Assembly: GCA_017470055.1 (NCBI GenBank)
Contig: JAFUFD010000054.1
Span: 1-64,000, forward strand
Direction: 5' to 3'
DNA from: Prevotella sp.
GTDB taxonomy: Bacteria > Bacteroidota > Bacteroidia > Bacteroidales > Bacteroidaceae
Length of the DNA: 64,000 nt
Position 1 is the stretch's first letter. Each line of letters starts with the position of its first letter. Shown one piece after another: positions 25,148 through 34,085 of this stretch. The notes below the pieces were generated by a model. It was not told where the DNA came from, made no database searches, and worked only from the letters and a program-made list of their open reading frames with translations. Made by a program: the position numbers and the translations under genes.

Positions 25148-26095
25148 TCAAAATTCTTCATTCTTATATTTAATATATTCATTGTAAATCGATAGTATTT
25201 TTTTAAATCCCCAAAAATGACATGCCCTAATAATATTAATATTATAATCAATGATTAACTTTTGTCTTCTATTCCTAAAGAATGGTATTTTAGTTAAAAC
25301 AATCCATATTCTCTTGAAATATAATAAAAGCATATAATATGGGGGATGTCCATTAATTGCACATTCCATAGCACATGGTAGTGGGTGTACCAATGCGAAG
25401 CCTTTAAACAAACCTTCTAAATACTCCCATGTCAAACGCTTGGGTGGCAGGACATGAACATATGTTAGGTTATCTGTAGCCTGCTTTCGATATCCTCGAA
25501 TAAGTATTGACGCAACTAGTTCACCATCATCTCCGGCAAGAAGCATTTCGCCACAACGACCTGTCAGGTAAAATTTCTGTATTTTATATATTTTGCGAAC
25601 GATATCAGTCCGTACACATAAACCTGCGCCAAATAACAGTGAACCGATTCTTTGGCTACCTAAGGCATAAGCTTGGGAGAACCGAAGGATGTCACTATGT
25701 GGTTCTATCATATACTCGGGAATGCCCATTCCTCCTGCGCAGCCAATGCTTCCATCACTATGCATTATCTTATACATCCCATATACGTAATCAGGACATA
25801 GTAAATTGTCATCATCACAATATATAGAAATCGCATAATTGGCAGAATTGATTCCCTTGATTCTTGCATTTAAAAGACCGGGGAGAGGCTCTTCAACCAA
25901 AACAAGAGGAAGTTCGTAAACCTCTTTAAACTTTCTGACAACATCTACTGTATTGTCCGTGCATTTGTTATCTACAACAATAACTTCCCAACCGAAATCG
26001 TCAGGAAGGACCTGTTTTATCAATGCGCCAAGGCATCTTTCAATTATCCATGCACTATTATAACAGCAAACAATAACACTAACTCCGTCTTTCAT
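25148..26095 (-). CDS. Glycosyltransferase family 2 (GT-A)
   Basis: The 315-residue enzyme has the GT2 elements VSVIVCCYNSAWIIERCLGAL at the N-terminus, VDNKCTDNT, and the metal loop IYCDDDNLLCPDY near residue 92. The acceptor-side segment LLAGDDGELVASIL is near 185. Its ATG overlaps the flippase stop as ATGA. It would act on the undecaprenyl-linked capsule precursor. The acceptor and donor sugars cannot be inferred. Confidence 0.85.
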   Translation of the reverse strand: MKDGVSVIVCCYNSAWIIERCLGALIKQVLPDDFGWEVIVVDNKCTDNTVDVVRKFKEVYELPLVLVEEPLPGLLNARIKGINSANYAISIYCDDDNLLCPDYVYGMYKIMHSDGSIGCAGGMGIPEYMIEPHSDILRFSQAYALGSQRIGSLLFGAGLCVRTDIVRKIYKIQKFYLTGRCGEMLLAGDDGELVASILIRGYRKQATDNLTYVHVLPPKRLTWEYLEGLFKGFALVHPLPCAMECAINGHPPYYMLLLYFKRIWIVLTKIPFFRNRRQKLIIDYNINIIRACHFWGFKKILSIYNEYIKYKNEEF

Positions 26096-27471
26096 ACAAC
26101 TGATTTATCTTGTTTAAAAAGTTTCACTGACTCATATACCCACTTCCATGAATTATATGGTAGGTTTGCAAAAATCATTGCCAACGGAAAAGAAATCATC
26201 CCCATATCAAGACTCAGAAACAAAAACATTAACACTAGTGACACTACACAAGCAACAATTGCTGCTTTATAAAAAGGAACGGTATTCTTTGAACTTATTA
26301 GCATTGCACAGTTTCCGTGAGTCAATTCCATGAAATAAAAAAAGGCATATAAACTTATTATAACTGTTCCTGGCAACATTGTTTTAGAATGAATCAGATT
26401 TAGAATTACATTCCCAAGTAGTAAAACAGCACCAAATAAAAGAAACCACGAAACGTACGATATTATTTGACATTTCATGAATAGTTGCTTTATCTGAAGC
26501 AAACTATTACTCACCCATAAAGAGCAAAGCCTTGGATAATATGAATTTAGAAAAACTCTAGAAATAGTCACAATGATATTGCATATTTGTAATAAAAGCC
26601 CAAGTTTGGCAACTTCCTTAACACTCAAATATAAGCCTGCAATAAAGATATTTGCATGAGAAAAACCATAAGATGTTAAAGTTGTAAGACCATACCTCTT
26701 TGCATTATACCATATAATATTAAAAAGATTCTTGGGCTTCCATTCTTTCAGCTCTCTTTTTTTGCTTTTTAAGTGACTGTCCCAGAAGAAAGATAAGCCA
26801 ACACCCCTCATTATACAGGCGCTAAGTATGTTGGACAATATGAGGGCTAGCAATCCAAGATTGCAATACAATAATATCAAAATAATAACAACATACGAGA
26901 CCTTTGAGATGATTGTTAACTCATTAAACTGATCAATCCTTCCCCTTCCTCTAATAAATACCAGTACATATCCATAATAGTAGTTTATTGCAACAGAAAT
27001 TGTAAAGAGAAGCCAATACCATAATATATTATCTATATTAGACGACTTTGTCGCATATACGATGTATAAACTCCCAGGGATTAAAAGAAAGACTAAAATA
27101 ACCAAAGATATAATACCATAAGTTTTCTTACTGGTATAAATAAGTGAGAATAATAACTTATAATCAATTAATTTATCTTCCGTTAAATAAGGGCTTCCAT
27201 CTTTTACAATTTCATTTGCTCCAGAAAAAACAAAAGAGATATTTCTTGACAATGAAGATGAAAAGCCAAAATCTATAAGTTGCGCTAAAGCAGAAACAGA
27301 CAGGAAGATATACCATACCCCCAAAGTTTTGTCATCAACTGAGACCAAAATAAAAGGGAGTATTAAAATCGATGCGCCAAATTGCAAAATTTGCACAAGA
27401 TAACTCATCAAAATAGTTTTTCTCCCTACAGAAAACATTTCACTGCCACTAATCTCTTGGTTCATTCCCAT
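26092..27471 (-). CDS. Polysaccharide flippase (Wzx-like)
   Basis: The 459-residue protein consists largely of 12 or more hydrophobic helices with short polar loops. It has the N-terminal pattern of the MOP superfamily (VGRKTILMSYLVQILQFGASILILPFILV) and the DFGFSSSLSRNISF segment seen in oligosaccharide flippases. It would move the finished lipid-linked repeat to the periplasm for the Wzy-like polymerase. It overlaps the GT2 genes on both sides (10 and 4 bases), consistent with a tightly packed operon. Confidence 0.85.
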   Translation of the reverse strand: MGMNQEISGSEMFSVGRKTILMSYLVQILQFGASILILPFILVSVDDKTLGVWYIFLSVSALAQLIDFGFSSSLSRNISFVFSGANEIVKDGSPYLTEDKLIDYKLLFSLIYTSKKTYGIISLVILVFLLIPGSLYIVYATKSSNIDNILWYWLLFTISVAINYYYGYVLVFIRGRGRIDQFNELTIISKVSYVVIILILLYCNLGLLALILSNILSACIMRGVGLSFFWDSHLKSKKRELKEWKPKNLFNIIWYNAKRYGLTTLTSYGFSHANIFIAGLYLSVKEVAKLGLLLQICNIIVTISRVFLNSYYPRLCSLWVSNSLLQIKQLFMKCQIISYVSWFLLFGAVLLLGNVILNLIHSKTMLPGTVIISLYAFFYFMELTHGNCAMLISSKNTVPFYKAAIVACVVSLVLMFLFLSLDMGMISFPLAMIFANLPYNSWKWVYESVKLFKQDKSVV

Positions 27472-28400
27472 AATTTAAGTCCCATCCTTGATTTTGCCAT
27501 ATGATACGCACCTAAAACGACTGACAAATTATATAAAAAAGTATACTTTGTTTTCAATAAGGAATAGATATTTTTGTATCCACTATCCTTTTCCAGATAT
27601 TTATAAACAAATTTTTTATGCGTTATACAACATAGGTGAAGAAGCCCAATCCATTTCATTTTCACCAAATAAGAGACATCTTCTTGCAGGGAAAGTTTTG
27701 ACAGAATCAGAAAATGATTTAAAGCCATAATTAGTCTCATCTCACTTCTCTTGGTGTCCGATTTACTGTGTTTACGATATTTACAAAGCTTTTCATTTAA
27801 ACCAAAAGTCTGTATATCGTTATTAAAACTATATATAGAAAGCCAATCGTTGCATCCATGAATCCTCTCCTCAAATGGATACTGTTTATACAATTCTGTA
27901 CGACAAACACAACTCACAGAAGGAAATCCAAGAAAATGAATTATGGCGTAGTACTTTATATCTTTCATTGTTCCTAATCCCCAATAATTCGGCAATGGAT
28001 TATTTTCAATTATTTTATTGGGTTCGTACAAAATAGAATAATTGCTATAAAACAAATCTAACGAAGGAAGATTTGTTTTTACACCAAGGAATTTCTCTAT
28101 AAAATCAGGAGATAGTATATCATCGTCACCTAAAATCATTACATAAGGAGTATTAACATAGTTAACACATCTATTCCAATTTGGGAACATTCCTATATTC
28201 GCGGTATTTTTGTGATATTCCACTCTTTTTGGATATTTATCACATATAATTTTAAAATTGTCATGTGATGATCCATTATCAGATACCACAATATGGCACT
28301 GCGTTGTTTGATTAAGTGCGCTTTTTAATGCTTCTTCAAAGAAATCAACCCGCTCAAAAACAGGTATTACAATCGTTACTAAATCTGTTTCCATATTCAC
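27462..28400 (-). CDS. Glycosyltransferase family 2 (GT-A)
   Basis: The 312-residue enzyme shows VTIVIPVFERVDFFEEALKSAL, DNGSSHDNFKII and the metal loop ILGDDDILSPDFI near residue 92, all typical of GT2. The ATG overlaps the upstream oxidoreductase stop (ATGA). The lower GC content from about 25 to 28 kb, with many AT-rich codons, sets this gene and its neighbours apart from the sugar-nucleotide genes upstream, as is common for recently exchanged polysaccharide cassettes. Confidence 0.85.
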   Translation of the reverse strand: MNMETDLVTIVIPVFERVDFFEEALKSALNQTTQCHIVVSDNGSSHDNFKIICDKYPKRVEYHKNTANIGMFPNWNRCVNYVNTPYVMILGDDDILSPDFIEKFLGVKTNLPSLDLFYSNYSILYEPNKIIENNPLPNYWGLGTMKDIKYYAIIHFLGFPSVSCVCRTELYKQYPFEERIHGCNDWLSIYSFNNDIQTFGLNEKLCKYRKHSKSDTKRSEMRLIMALNHFLILSKLSLQEDVSYLVKMKWIGLLHLCCITHKKFVYKYLEKDSGYKNIYSLLKTKYTFLYNLSVVLGAYHMAKSRMGLKLWE

Positions 28401-29665
28401 TTAATTTTTAATCCACTCAATAAACTCTGATCACTCCAAAGATAATCCCATTCTCCAAAGCGACCTATGGTTTCAATACCAATAGAGGATAACCAATCAC
28501 GAACAACTTTCCTTGCATCGTATATAGGCTCTGTGAAAATTACATTAGCATACTTTTCAAAACTTATGTGAGTAAACAAAATGTCTTCTTGCCTAATAAC
28601 TCCTATTCGAACAAGATGACCAACTGTTCTATTAATCAGTTCATCCTCAGAATACTCATTCTCCTTACAAAAGACTTCCATTTGCAAACTACCGCAACCT
28701 TCTGGTGCGTTGTCTGGCGACTTTAATGACGGTGAATAAACCCTTGAAGCTATATTCTTCTCATCGTATATATACCACCAAAGATAGGGAGGAATGTTCT
28801 TGTTCTTCAATGCTATGGAAATATGATAACCACAGGTTGCCTCAAGTTTTTTAGATGCCTCTTTCACCTCTTTTGGAGCATCGCAAATATTAATTACCTC
28901 TGGCAAAGGCAAACTGGAAATAAGCCGGTCGTAATGTGCTACCTCTCCATTCTCAAAATGAACAACCTTGTTCCTATAATCTATGCCATCTGCTCTATAT
29001 CCATATCGAATATCAGAAACATCTGCCAGATGCTTTAAGAATGCCTTATATCCTCCCTTTTTAGGATAACGCATTTCTTTAGCGTAATAAGTAACAGGAG
29101 TTTCTGCAGTTTTGCAACCTTCTATTACTTCATCAACTGATGGCTGATAGACTCTTTTTCCGACCCATTCGGTACGTAAATCCTTGGCGTCCTTCATCCA
29201 ATATTTCCTTGTATAAACCATAGGAAAATGCTCTGCAAAATAGTCACCAAACTGTAAACGCAGCCAATCCTCATAGTTATTAACCTTAACAGCATCGACA
29301 GAAGGTCGTTTCATAAAATCTTGTATGATTAGTTCCTTTTCGACCTTTGGGAGCGGATATAAGTTATTCTGAGCAGGATGTTTTATCCAAATGCCCTTAT
29401 ATAGATTATAAGGATTTGGAGTATGACGGTATATATCAGAGCAGGAGTCATTGAATAACTCGTTAACTTCTGGTATTGTGGAGAAACTTAAATGAACAAA
29501 ACGGTCAAATCTGAAGCCATTAATTTCAAAGTTAGAACACAATCCGCCATAAGTATCATTTTTCTCTACAATGACACTTTCCTCTCTTCTTTTACGCAAT
29601 GCGTATGATGCTCCAAGCCCAGCGATTCCGGCTCCAAGTATTAAATTCTTTGTTTTAATTGCCAT
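28397..29665 (-). CDS. FAD-dependent oxidoreductase, UDP-galactopyranose-mutase/amine-oxidase-like
   Basis: The 422-residue flavoprotein opens with the Rossmann dinucleotide motif LGAGIAGLGASYAL followed by VEKNDTYGGLCSNFEINGFRFDRFVHL, the GG-motif region shared by UDP-galactopyranose mutases and protoporphyrinogen-oxidase-like enzymes. It ends with a second FAD-contact segment IGRFGEWDYLWSDQSLLSG. It probably acts on a nucleotide- or lipid-linked sugar of the capsule, for example ring contraction, but the exact reaction is uncertain because it is not a canonical Glf. It is adjacent to the SDR gene upstream, with no gap. Confidence 0.7.
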   Translation of the reverse strand: MAIKTKNLILGAGIAGLGASYALRKRREESVIVEKNDTYGGLCSNFEINGFRFDRFVHLSFSTIPEVNELFNDSCSDIYRHTPNPYNLYKGIWIKHPAQNNLYPLPKVEKELIIQDFMKRPSVDAVKVNNYEDWLRLQFGDYFAEHFPMVYTRKYWMKDAKDLRTEWVGKRVYQPSVDEVIEGCKTAETPVTYYAKEMRYPKKGGYKAFLKHLADVSDIRYGYRADGIDYRNKVVHFENGEVAHYDRLISSLPLPEVINICDAPKEVKEASKKLEATCGYHISIALKNKNIPPYLWWYIYDEKNIASRVYSPSLKSPDNAPEGCGSLQMEVFCKENEYSEDELINRTVGHLVRIGVIRQEDILFTHISFEKYANVIFTEPIYDARKVVRDWLSSIGIETIGRFGEWDYLWSDQSLLSGLKIK

Positions 29666-30574
29666 TTATTGATTATTCTTCTGCCATTCGACAGTCTCTT
29701 TTATTCCTTCCTCGAATGACTTTGTTATATATTCACCAATATCAGCCTTGATTTTAGTCACATTAAACATTTCATAAGAATACTTAATCCCATCATCTGG
29801 TCGTTTCCCTATCTCAATCCTCTCTGGACAATTCATTGTTTTTCCTACAGCAAAAAGGTAATCCTTTAGTAATCGTGGGCATCCTGATCCTATATAATAC
29901 GAAATATGATTTGTCTCACATTCCCCCAAACGGTATATTGCCTCTATCGTGTCGTCCACACTAACAAAATCATATGGTTGTTCTGCAGGTCCAAAACTAG
30001 GGTTTCTACCTGCAAGCAATTCTCCTAAAGTATAACCTATTATATTGCCAGTTCTGTTTCCTGGTCCATAGATATTGGACAATTGCATCCACACAAATTG
30101 CTGTCCAATATTTTTGCTATAGTTTTCGAGTATTAGATGTGTACAATGTTTTGCTACGCCATACATCATACCACCACTGGTCTGCGTTAAATTAGGCAAA
30201 CTAAGAAATGACTGCTCAGCAATAGTGCCTGCACATAAAAACTTTTTGCAACGTATTTGTTTACAAGCATTCATGCAAATGGCAGCCATTTCTATGTTCT
30301 TAATTTGCGCAATGGGATCTGCTTTAACCACTCCGTTTACACCAGCCCATGCAAAATGATAGAATGCATCATACTCCCCTTGAGGTATCTTATTTACCAA
30401 GTCTTCTGCACTAACTATATAAGTTTCCAATTTGGTCACCAACTCTGATTCGGGAAGGTGAGAAGGTGTAAAAGATAGATCAATAGCAAGGACGCGGACG
30501 TTATTGTCTACAAGTTTCTTGACCAAGGTACTGCCAATAAAACCATTGGCTCCTGTTATTATAGCCTTATTCAT
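29666..30574 (-). CDS. NAD-dependent epimerase/dehydratase (SDR)
   Basis: This is a 302-residue extended SDR. The NAD-binding TGANGFIGSTLVKKL motif is at the N-terminus, FLCAGTIAEQ holds the catalytic Thr/Ser position, and MYGVAKHCTHLI is the Y-x3-K pair. The C-terminal half has SVDDTIEAIYRL. It probably modifies a CDP- or dTDP-linked deoxysugar made by the neighbouring rfbFGH genes. Its ATG overlaps the TGA of the upstream epimerase; that overlap depends on the G8 tract keeping the upstream frame. Confidence 0.85.
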   Translation of the reverse strand: MNKAIITGANGFIGSTLVKKLVDNNVRVLAIDLSFTPSHLPESELVTKLETYIVSAEDLVNKIPQGEYDAFYHFAWAGVNGVVKADPIAQIKNIEMAAICMNACKQIRCKKFLCAGTIAEQSFLSLPNLTQTSGGMMYGVAKHCTHLILENYSKNIGQQFVWMQLSNIYGPGNRTGNIIGYTLGELLAGRNPSFGPAEQPYDFVSVDDTIEAIYRLGECETNHISYYIGSGCPRLLKDYLFAVGKTMNCPERIEIGKRPDDGIKYSYEMFNVTKIKADIGEYITKSFEEGIKETVEWQKNNQ

Positions 30575-31506
30575 GCTGCTTCCGAATATCTCACGGAAGC
30601 AGGCAATCCAAAGATTAAGAGACGTTTACCCCCCCCGATAAATTTCTTAATACCTTCTATTACAGACACTTGCGCCTTCCATCCCGGCACAGGAGTACCT
30701 TTCCAAGGAATCATTACCTCTCTATCCCTGTAAGGTCTTCCGCCCCATTCAATATTGAGCTTGCGACCCGTTACGTCACAGAACATTTGAGCCAGTTCTT
30801 TAAGTGGAATTTGCTGTCCAGAGGTCAGTACATATTCATCAGCCAGTTCTGTACCGCTTGCTAAAAGATCAGCAAGATGAGTAAATCCGGCAATGATATC
30901 AGTAATATAAATCAAATCTATCTTCTGCTCGCCGGGAGACATCTTCAATACCTCTCCACTCTCTGAGTAGTCTTTGAAGAGTTTGAACAATTTTTTGCGG
31001 GTATCATTAGGTCCGTAGGTATCACAGAGCTTCAATGTGCAGAACTTAATGCCAAAAACATCGCTGTAATACTTGGCCATATCTATAAACGCCTGCTTAG
31101 TGGCGGCATACAGATTAACCGGGTTATACTCTGTTCCCTTGGTATTATAGTTCTGCCATATACTGCCAGTGTTTAAGAACCACTTAACACATCCGGCGAA
31201 TGAAGCTGCTTCAAGAACAGCAGTTCCAAAATAGACGTTGGATGAAACCAAATCTTTTACTTGCTCTGGTGTGTGCACAGTCAAATAAAGAGAAGCAAGA
31301 TGAATAATGCCATCTATTTTCTCCTGCTGCAAGTATAGAGCGATGTGACGGATGTCACCAACAAACTCTACTATATGGGTAGCCCCAAGTTTACTATAGT
31401 CAGAACTATGCCTGACAAGAACATAAACATTATGTCCTGCTTGTTCTAAAGCTGGGAGCAAGTTTTTGCCAATAAAACCTGTAGCGCCAGTAAGAAGTAT
31501 GTTCAT
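30571..31506 (-). CDS. NAD-dependent epimerase/dehydratase (SDR) with 3' G8 tract
   Basis: The 311-residue extended SDR has TGATGFIGKNLLPALEQAG at the N-terminus, LNTGSIWQN with the catalytic Ser, and LYAATKQAFI (Y-x3-K). The frame passes through a G8 run near the 3' end (FIGGGKRLLIFG) and adds a 17-residue tail that ends in the ATG of the next gene. One extra G would put TAA directly after GGG. The function is probably reduction or epimerisation of a nucleotide-linked 4-ketosugar. It starts with ATGA overlap on the rfbC-like gene. Confidence 0.85.
   Translation of the reverse strand: MNILLTGATGFIGKNLLPALEQAGHNVYVLVRHSSDYSKLGATHIVEFVGDIRHIALYLQQEKIDGIIHLASLYLTVHTPEQVKDLVSSNVYFGTAVLEAASFAGCVKWFLNTGSIWQNYNTKGTEYNPVNLYAATKQAFIDMAKYYSDVFGIKFCTLKLCDTYGPNDTRKKLFKLFKDYSESGEVLKMSPGEQKIDLIYITDIIAGFTHLADLLASGTELADEYVLTSGQQIPLKELAQMFCDVTGRKLNIEWGGRPYRDREVMIPWKGTPVPGWKAQVSVIEGIKKFIGGGKRLLIFGLPASVRYSEAA
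30629..30636 (-). repeat. G8 tract at 3' end of SDR gene
   Basis: Eight G followed by TAAACG on the minus strand. In the present frame they encode GGGK; one extra G gives GGG-stop and removes the ATGA coupling with the next gene. Confidence 0.75.
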
Positions 31507-32045
31507 AGGCTGAATGGTGAATCGAAATCTTTAAGGGAAGGGAACGTGAGATCACGTCCAGAGCGAATAGGATTCTCAAGCCCCCAGTCAAATCCAACTG
31601 ACATGGCATCAATGCCGCAGTCATGCTCTCTGTCATAGCAACTGGTCTGGGCATAGTTCACGATGCTTCCGTCTTCGAGTGTCTTGAATCCATGGGCAAA
31701 GCCTTTAGGGATATAAAGATACTGCCCCTTCTGATCATCCAACTCTATATTAAAACTTTGTCCATAGGTCGCAGAATTCTTCCGAATATCCACTACAACA
31801 TCCTTTATCCTACCGTTACTGACATATACAACCTTCGTATGATCAAATGGTGGTAGTTGAAAATGCATACCCCTTACAACATTCTTTTTATTCACAGAAT
31901 AGTAGAGTTCCTTGAACTCACAGTCCAAACCGTTCTCTTTGAAAAAATCAAAGTTGAAAAGTTTCTGGAATCCACCTCTGTTATCTTGAAAATTATTTGT
32001 TTGAAGGATAAAGAGTCCATCAAAAGGAGTAAGTATTTTTTCCAT
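31503..32045 (-). CDS. RfbC-like sugar 3,5-epimerase (possibly AscE-type)
   Basis: The cupin enzyme of about 180 residues has RGMHFQLPPFDHTKVV, holding the catalytic His and substrate Lys, as in dTDP-4-dehydrorhamnose 3,5-epimerase. It ends with DFDSPFSL, the family C-terminus. I chose ATG 32045, which overlaps the upstream TGA (TGATG); GTG 32048 is the alternative. Because it lies inside an rfbF-rfbG-rfbH cassette, it may act on the CDP-3,6-dideoxy-4-ketosugar as in CDP-ascarylose synthesis (AscE) rather than on a dTDP sugar. Confidence 0.75.
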   Translation of the reverse strand: MEKILTPFDGLFILQTNNFQDNRGGFQKLFNFDFFKENGLDCEFKELYYSVNKKNVVRGMHFQLPPFDHTKVVYVSNGRIKDVVVDIRKNSATYGQSFNIELDDQKGQYLYIPKGFAHGFKTLEDGSIVNYAQTSCYDREHDCGIDAMSVGFDWGLENPIRSGRDLTFPSLKDFDSPFSL

Positions 32046-33004
32046 CACGCTGCAATTTTTAGGCTGCTAATAATCGCAGGTGATAAAAATAATTCTAATT
32101 TACCCCCCCCGACCAATTTGTCCAGGTTCTCAAACATGTTAAAATTTATATTCGCAGCTGTCATAATCTTAAATTTATTTATAGAACAACATAAATTCAT
32201 TACTTCATTTTCCCTATAGGGAATCGCACCATATTTTATTTCCGACTTTGAACCAATTCGTTGTTTGCAATGCTCAATTATTTGCTTAAGCGAAACACTC
32301 TCGCCACTGCTTACATTTACAATCTGACCTATAGCCTTTTCGTGGTTCTTCAGCAACTCGCCTATTGCCCATGCAAAATCATCTACATAGATAAAATCAC
32401 GTTTCTGTTCGCATGGTGTTACATCGAGAGGTGCATTCTGCTTTAGGCTCTCAATGACATACGGTATAAACTTCTTTCCTCCTTGCAAAGGACCAAAGAG
32501 GTTACCAGGGCGAACAACCATAATCGGGAATCCATAGTTTCGATGGAGCATCATTGCCGTGTTTGTGGTTAATTGCTTGACCAACGCATACGGTGAATTA
32601 GGCTCCTCACGCATAGTCTCCACAAAAGGAGAGCCTTCGTTTCCATATTCCTCTGAACTGCCAAACTGGATGAATAACTTAAGTCTCGAATCATCCTTGA
32701 AACGCACATATAGATTAAGCATAACCTTCAGGTTTGAAGCAATCATACTATCAAAAAGAGAAAGTTCTCGCTCTGCTGTAACTATAGATGCAAGATTGAT
32801 AATATAATCAGGCGACTCTACATCTTCCGCAATCTTTTCCTTGTCAAGTTCAATTAGGTTGGTCTTGACATCAGGATAATGAGAGAAATACTCCTTGTCA
32901 ATAAACTTATCATATACCGAAATGGCATATTGTTCATGAAGGCAGCGAACAAGGTTCTTACCAATGAAGCCACTTCCTCCAATCAAGAAAAGGTGTTCTT
33001 TCAT
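32045..33004 (-). CDS. NAD-dependent epimerase/reductase (SDR) with 3' G8 tract
   Basis: The 319-residue extended SDR has IGGSGFIGKNLVRCLHEQ at the N-terminus, IQFGSSEEYGNEG with the catalytic Ser, and SPYALVKQLTTN (Y-x3-K). It follows rfbG/rfbH and probably reduces or epimerises the CDP-4-keto-3,6-dideoxyhexose, like abequose, paratose or ascarylose synthases. The 3' end passes a G8 run (KLVGGGKLELF) and adds a 19-residue tail ending in the next gene's start. The other SDR gene with a tract (30571-31506) has the same GGGGGGGGTAA design. Confidence 0.8.
   Translation of the reverse strand: MKEHLFLIGGSGFIGKNLVRCLHEQYAISVYDKFIDKEYFSHYPDVKTNLIELDKEKIAEDVESPDYIINLASIVTAERELSLFDSMIASNLKVMLNLYVRFKDDSRLKLFIQFGSSEEYGNEGSPFVETMREEPNSPYALVKQLTTNTAMMLHRNYGFPIMVVRPGNLFGPLQGGKKFIPYVIESLKQNAPLDVTPCEQKRDFIYVDDFAWAIGELLKNHEKAIGQIVNVSSGESVSLKQIIEHCKQRIGSKSEIKYGAIPYRENEVMNLCCSINKFKIMTAANINFNMFENLDKLVGGGKLELFLSPAIISSLKIAA
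32103..32110 (-). repeat. G8 tract at 3' end of second SDR gene
   Basis: Eight G then TAAATT on the minus strand. A ninth G would create a stop right after GGG and uncouple the rfbC-like gene. Confidence 0.75.
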
Positions 33005-34083
33005 ACGTTTACAAATTGATTGATTTCCTCTACAGCCAGATTATACACATCGGTAGTCTGGTATTTCTTATACCAATCAGCCACCAATGCCATAGTCTGC
33101 TTCATATCCAAAGTCGGTTTCCAGCCCAGACGAGTCTTAGCTTTGGTGATGTCAAGCATCAAAAGATTTGCCTCATGGAGTGCATTAGGATCTGATGTAT
33201 CTACCAGTTCTCCCTTGCCAAAATTGTTAACTATCTCTGTTGCCACTTCCCATACGGTGGAAATGGACTCTGACTCAGGTCCGAAGTTCCACCCCTCACA
33301 ATACTCTGTAGGGTGCTCCCACATCTTCTGAGCAAGGAGCATATAACCACTCAGCGGTTCCAGCACGTGTTCCCAAGGGCGCACCGCCTTAGGACTACGA
33401 ATCTCAATAGGCCTCCCAGCCTCCAAAGCACGGATACAGTCAGGGATGATACGGTCTTTAGCCCAGTCACCGCCACCAATCACATTCCCAGCACGTACAC
33501 TGGCAAGGCTTACGTGATGTTTCCTACCATAATCTTCAGGATTGAAGAAACTCCTGCGCCAACTCTGGATGGCTATCTCGCAAGCGCCTTTTGATGAGCT
33601 ATAGGGATCATACCCCCCAAACGGATCATCCTCCTTATAGCCTCGCATCTGCTCCTTGTTATCGTAACATTTATCCGTGGTTATCATTACACCTACCTTG
33701 ACACTATCTGTAGCACGAATAGCCTCCATAATGCTAATGGTTCCCATCACGTTGGTCTGGTAGGTCTCGACAGGTATCTCATAACTGAGACGTACCAATG
33801 GTTGTGCCGCAAGATGGAAGACAATCTCAGGCTGATACTGACTGAAGATTTCTTTCATCTTCTCACCATCACGGATATCAGCACGGATGTCTGCCTTGAT
33901 CTTCTTACCTATTCCAGAGAGAACAAAGTTATCCTTCTCTGAATAAGGCTCAAGACCTACGCCTACCACCTCTGCTCCAAGTTCATGGAGCCAGATGGAG
34001 AGCCAACTGCCTTTGAAACCAGTGTGACCGGTAACAAGGACTCGTTTTCCTTTATAGAAATTATCGAATATGTCTATGTTCAT
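33001..34083 (-). CDS. rfbG: CDP-glucose 4,6-dehydratase
   Basis: The 360-residue SDR has TGHTGFKGSWLSIWLHELG at the N-terminus, TTDKCYDN (catalytic Thr-Asp-Lys) and FGGYDPYSSSKGACE (Y-x3-K). The W-E-H-V-L-E-P-L segment is typical of RfbG. It converts CDP-D-glucose to CDP-4-keto-6-deoxyglucose. The ATG is 2 bases after the rfbH stop and the stop overlaps the next gene. The six G in FGGYDPYS are a conserved coding feature, not a switch. Confidence 0.93.
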   Translation of the reverse strand: MNIDIFDNFYKGKRVLVTGHTGFKGSWLSIWLHELGAEVVGVGLEPYSEKDNFVLSGIGKKIKADIRADIRDGEKMKEIFSQYQPEIVFHLAAQPLVRLSYEIPVETYQTNVMGTISIMEAIRATDSVKVGVMITTDKCYDNKEQMRGYKEDDPFGGYDPYSSSKGACEIAIQSWRRSFFNPEDYGRKHHVSLASVRAGNVIGGGDWAKDRIIPDCIRALEAGRPIEIRSPKAVRPWEHVLEPLSGYMLLAQKMWEHPTEYCEGWNFGPESESISTVWEVATEIVNNFGKGELVDTSDPNALHEANLLMLDITKAKTRLGWKPTLDMKQTMALVADWYKKYQTTDVYNLAVEEINQFVNV

Positions 34084-34085
34084 AA

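Noticed and set aside
33605..33611. Run of six G in rfbG, looking like a fifth slippage tract
   Set aside because: It encodes the conserved FGGYDPYS segment before the catalytic tyrosine; six bases is short and the frame is intact.
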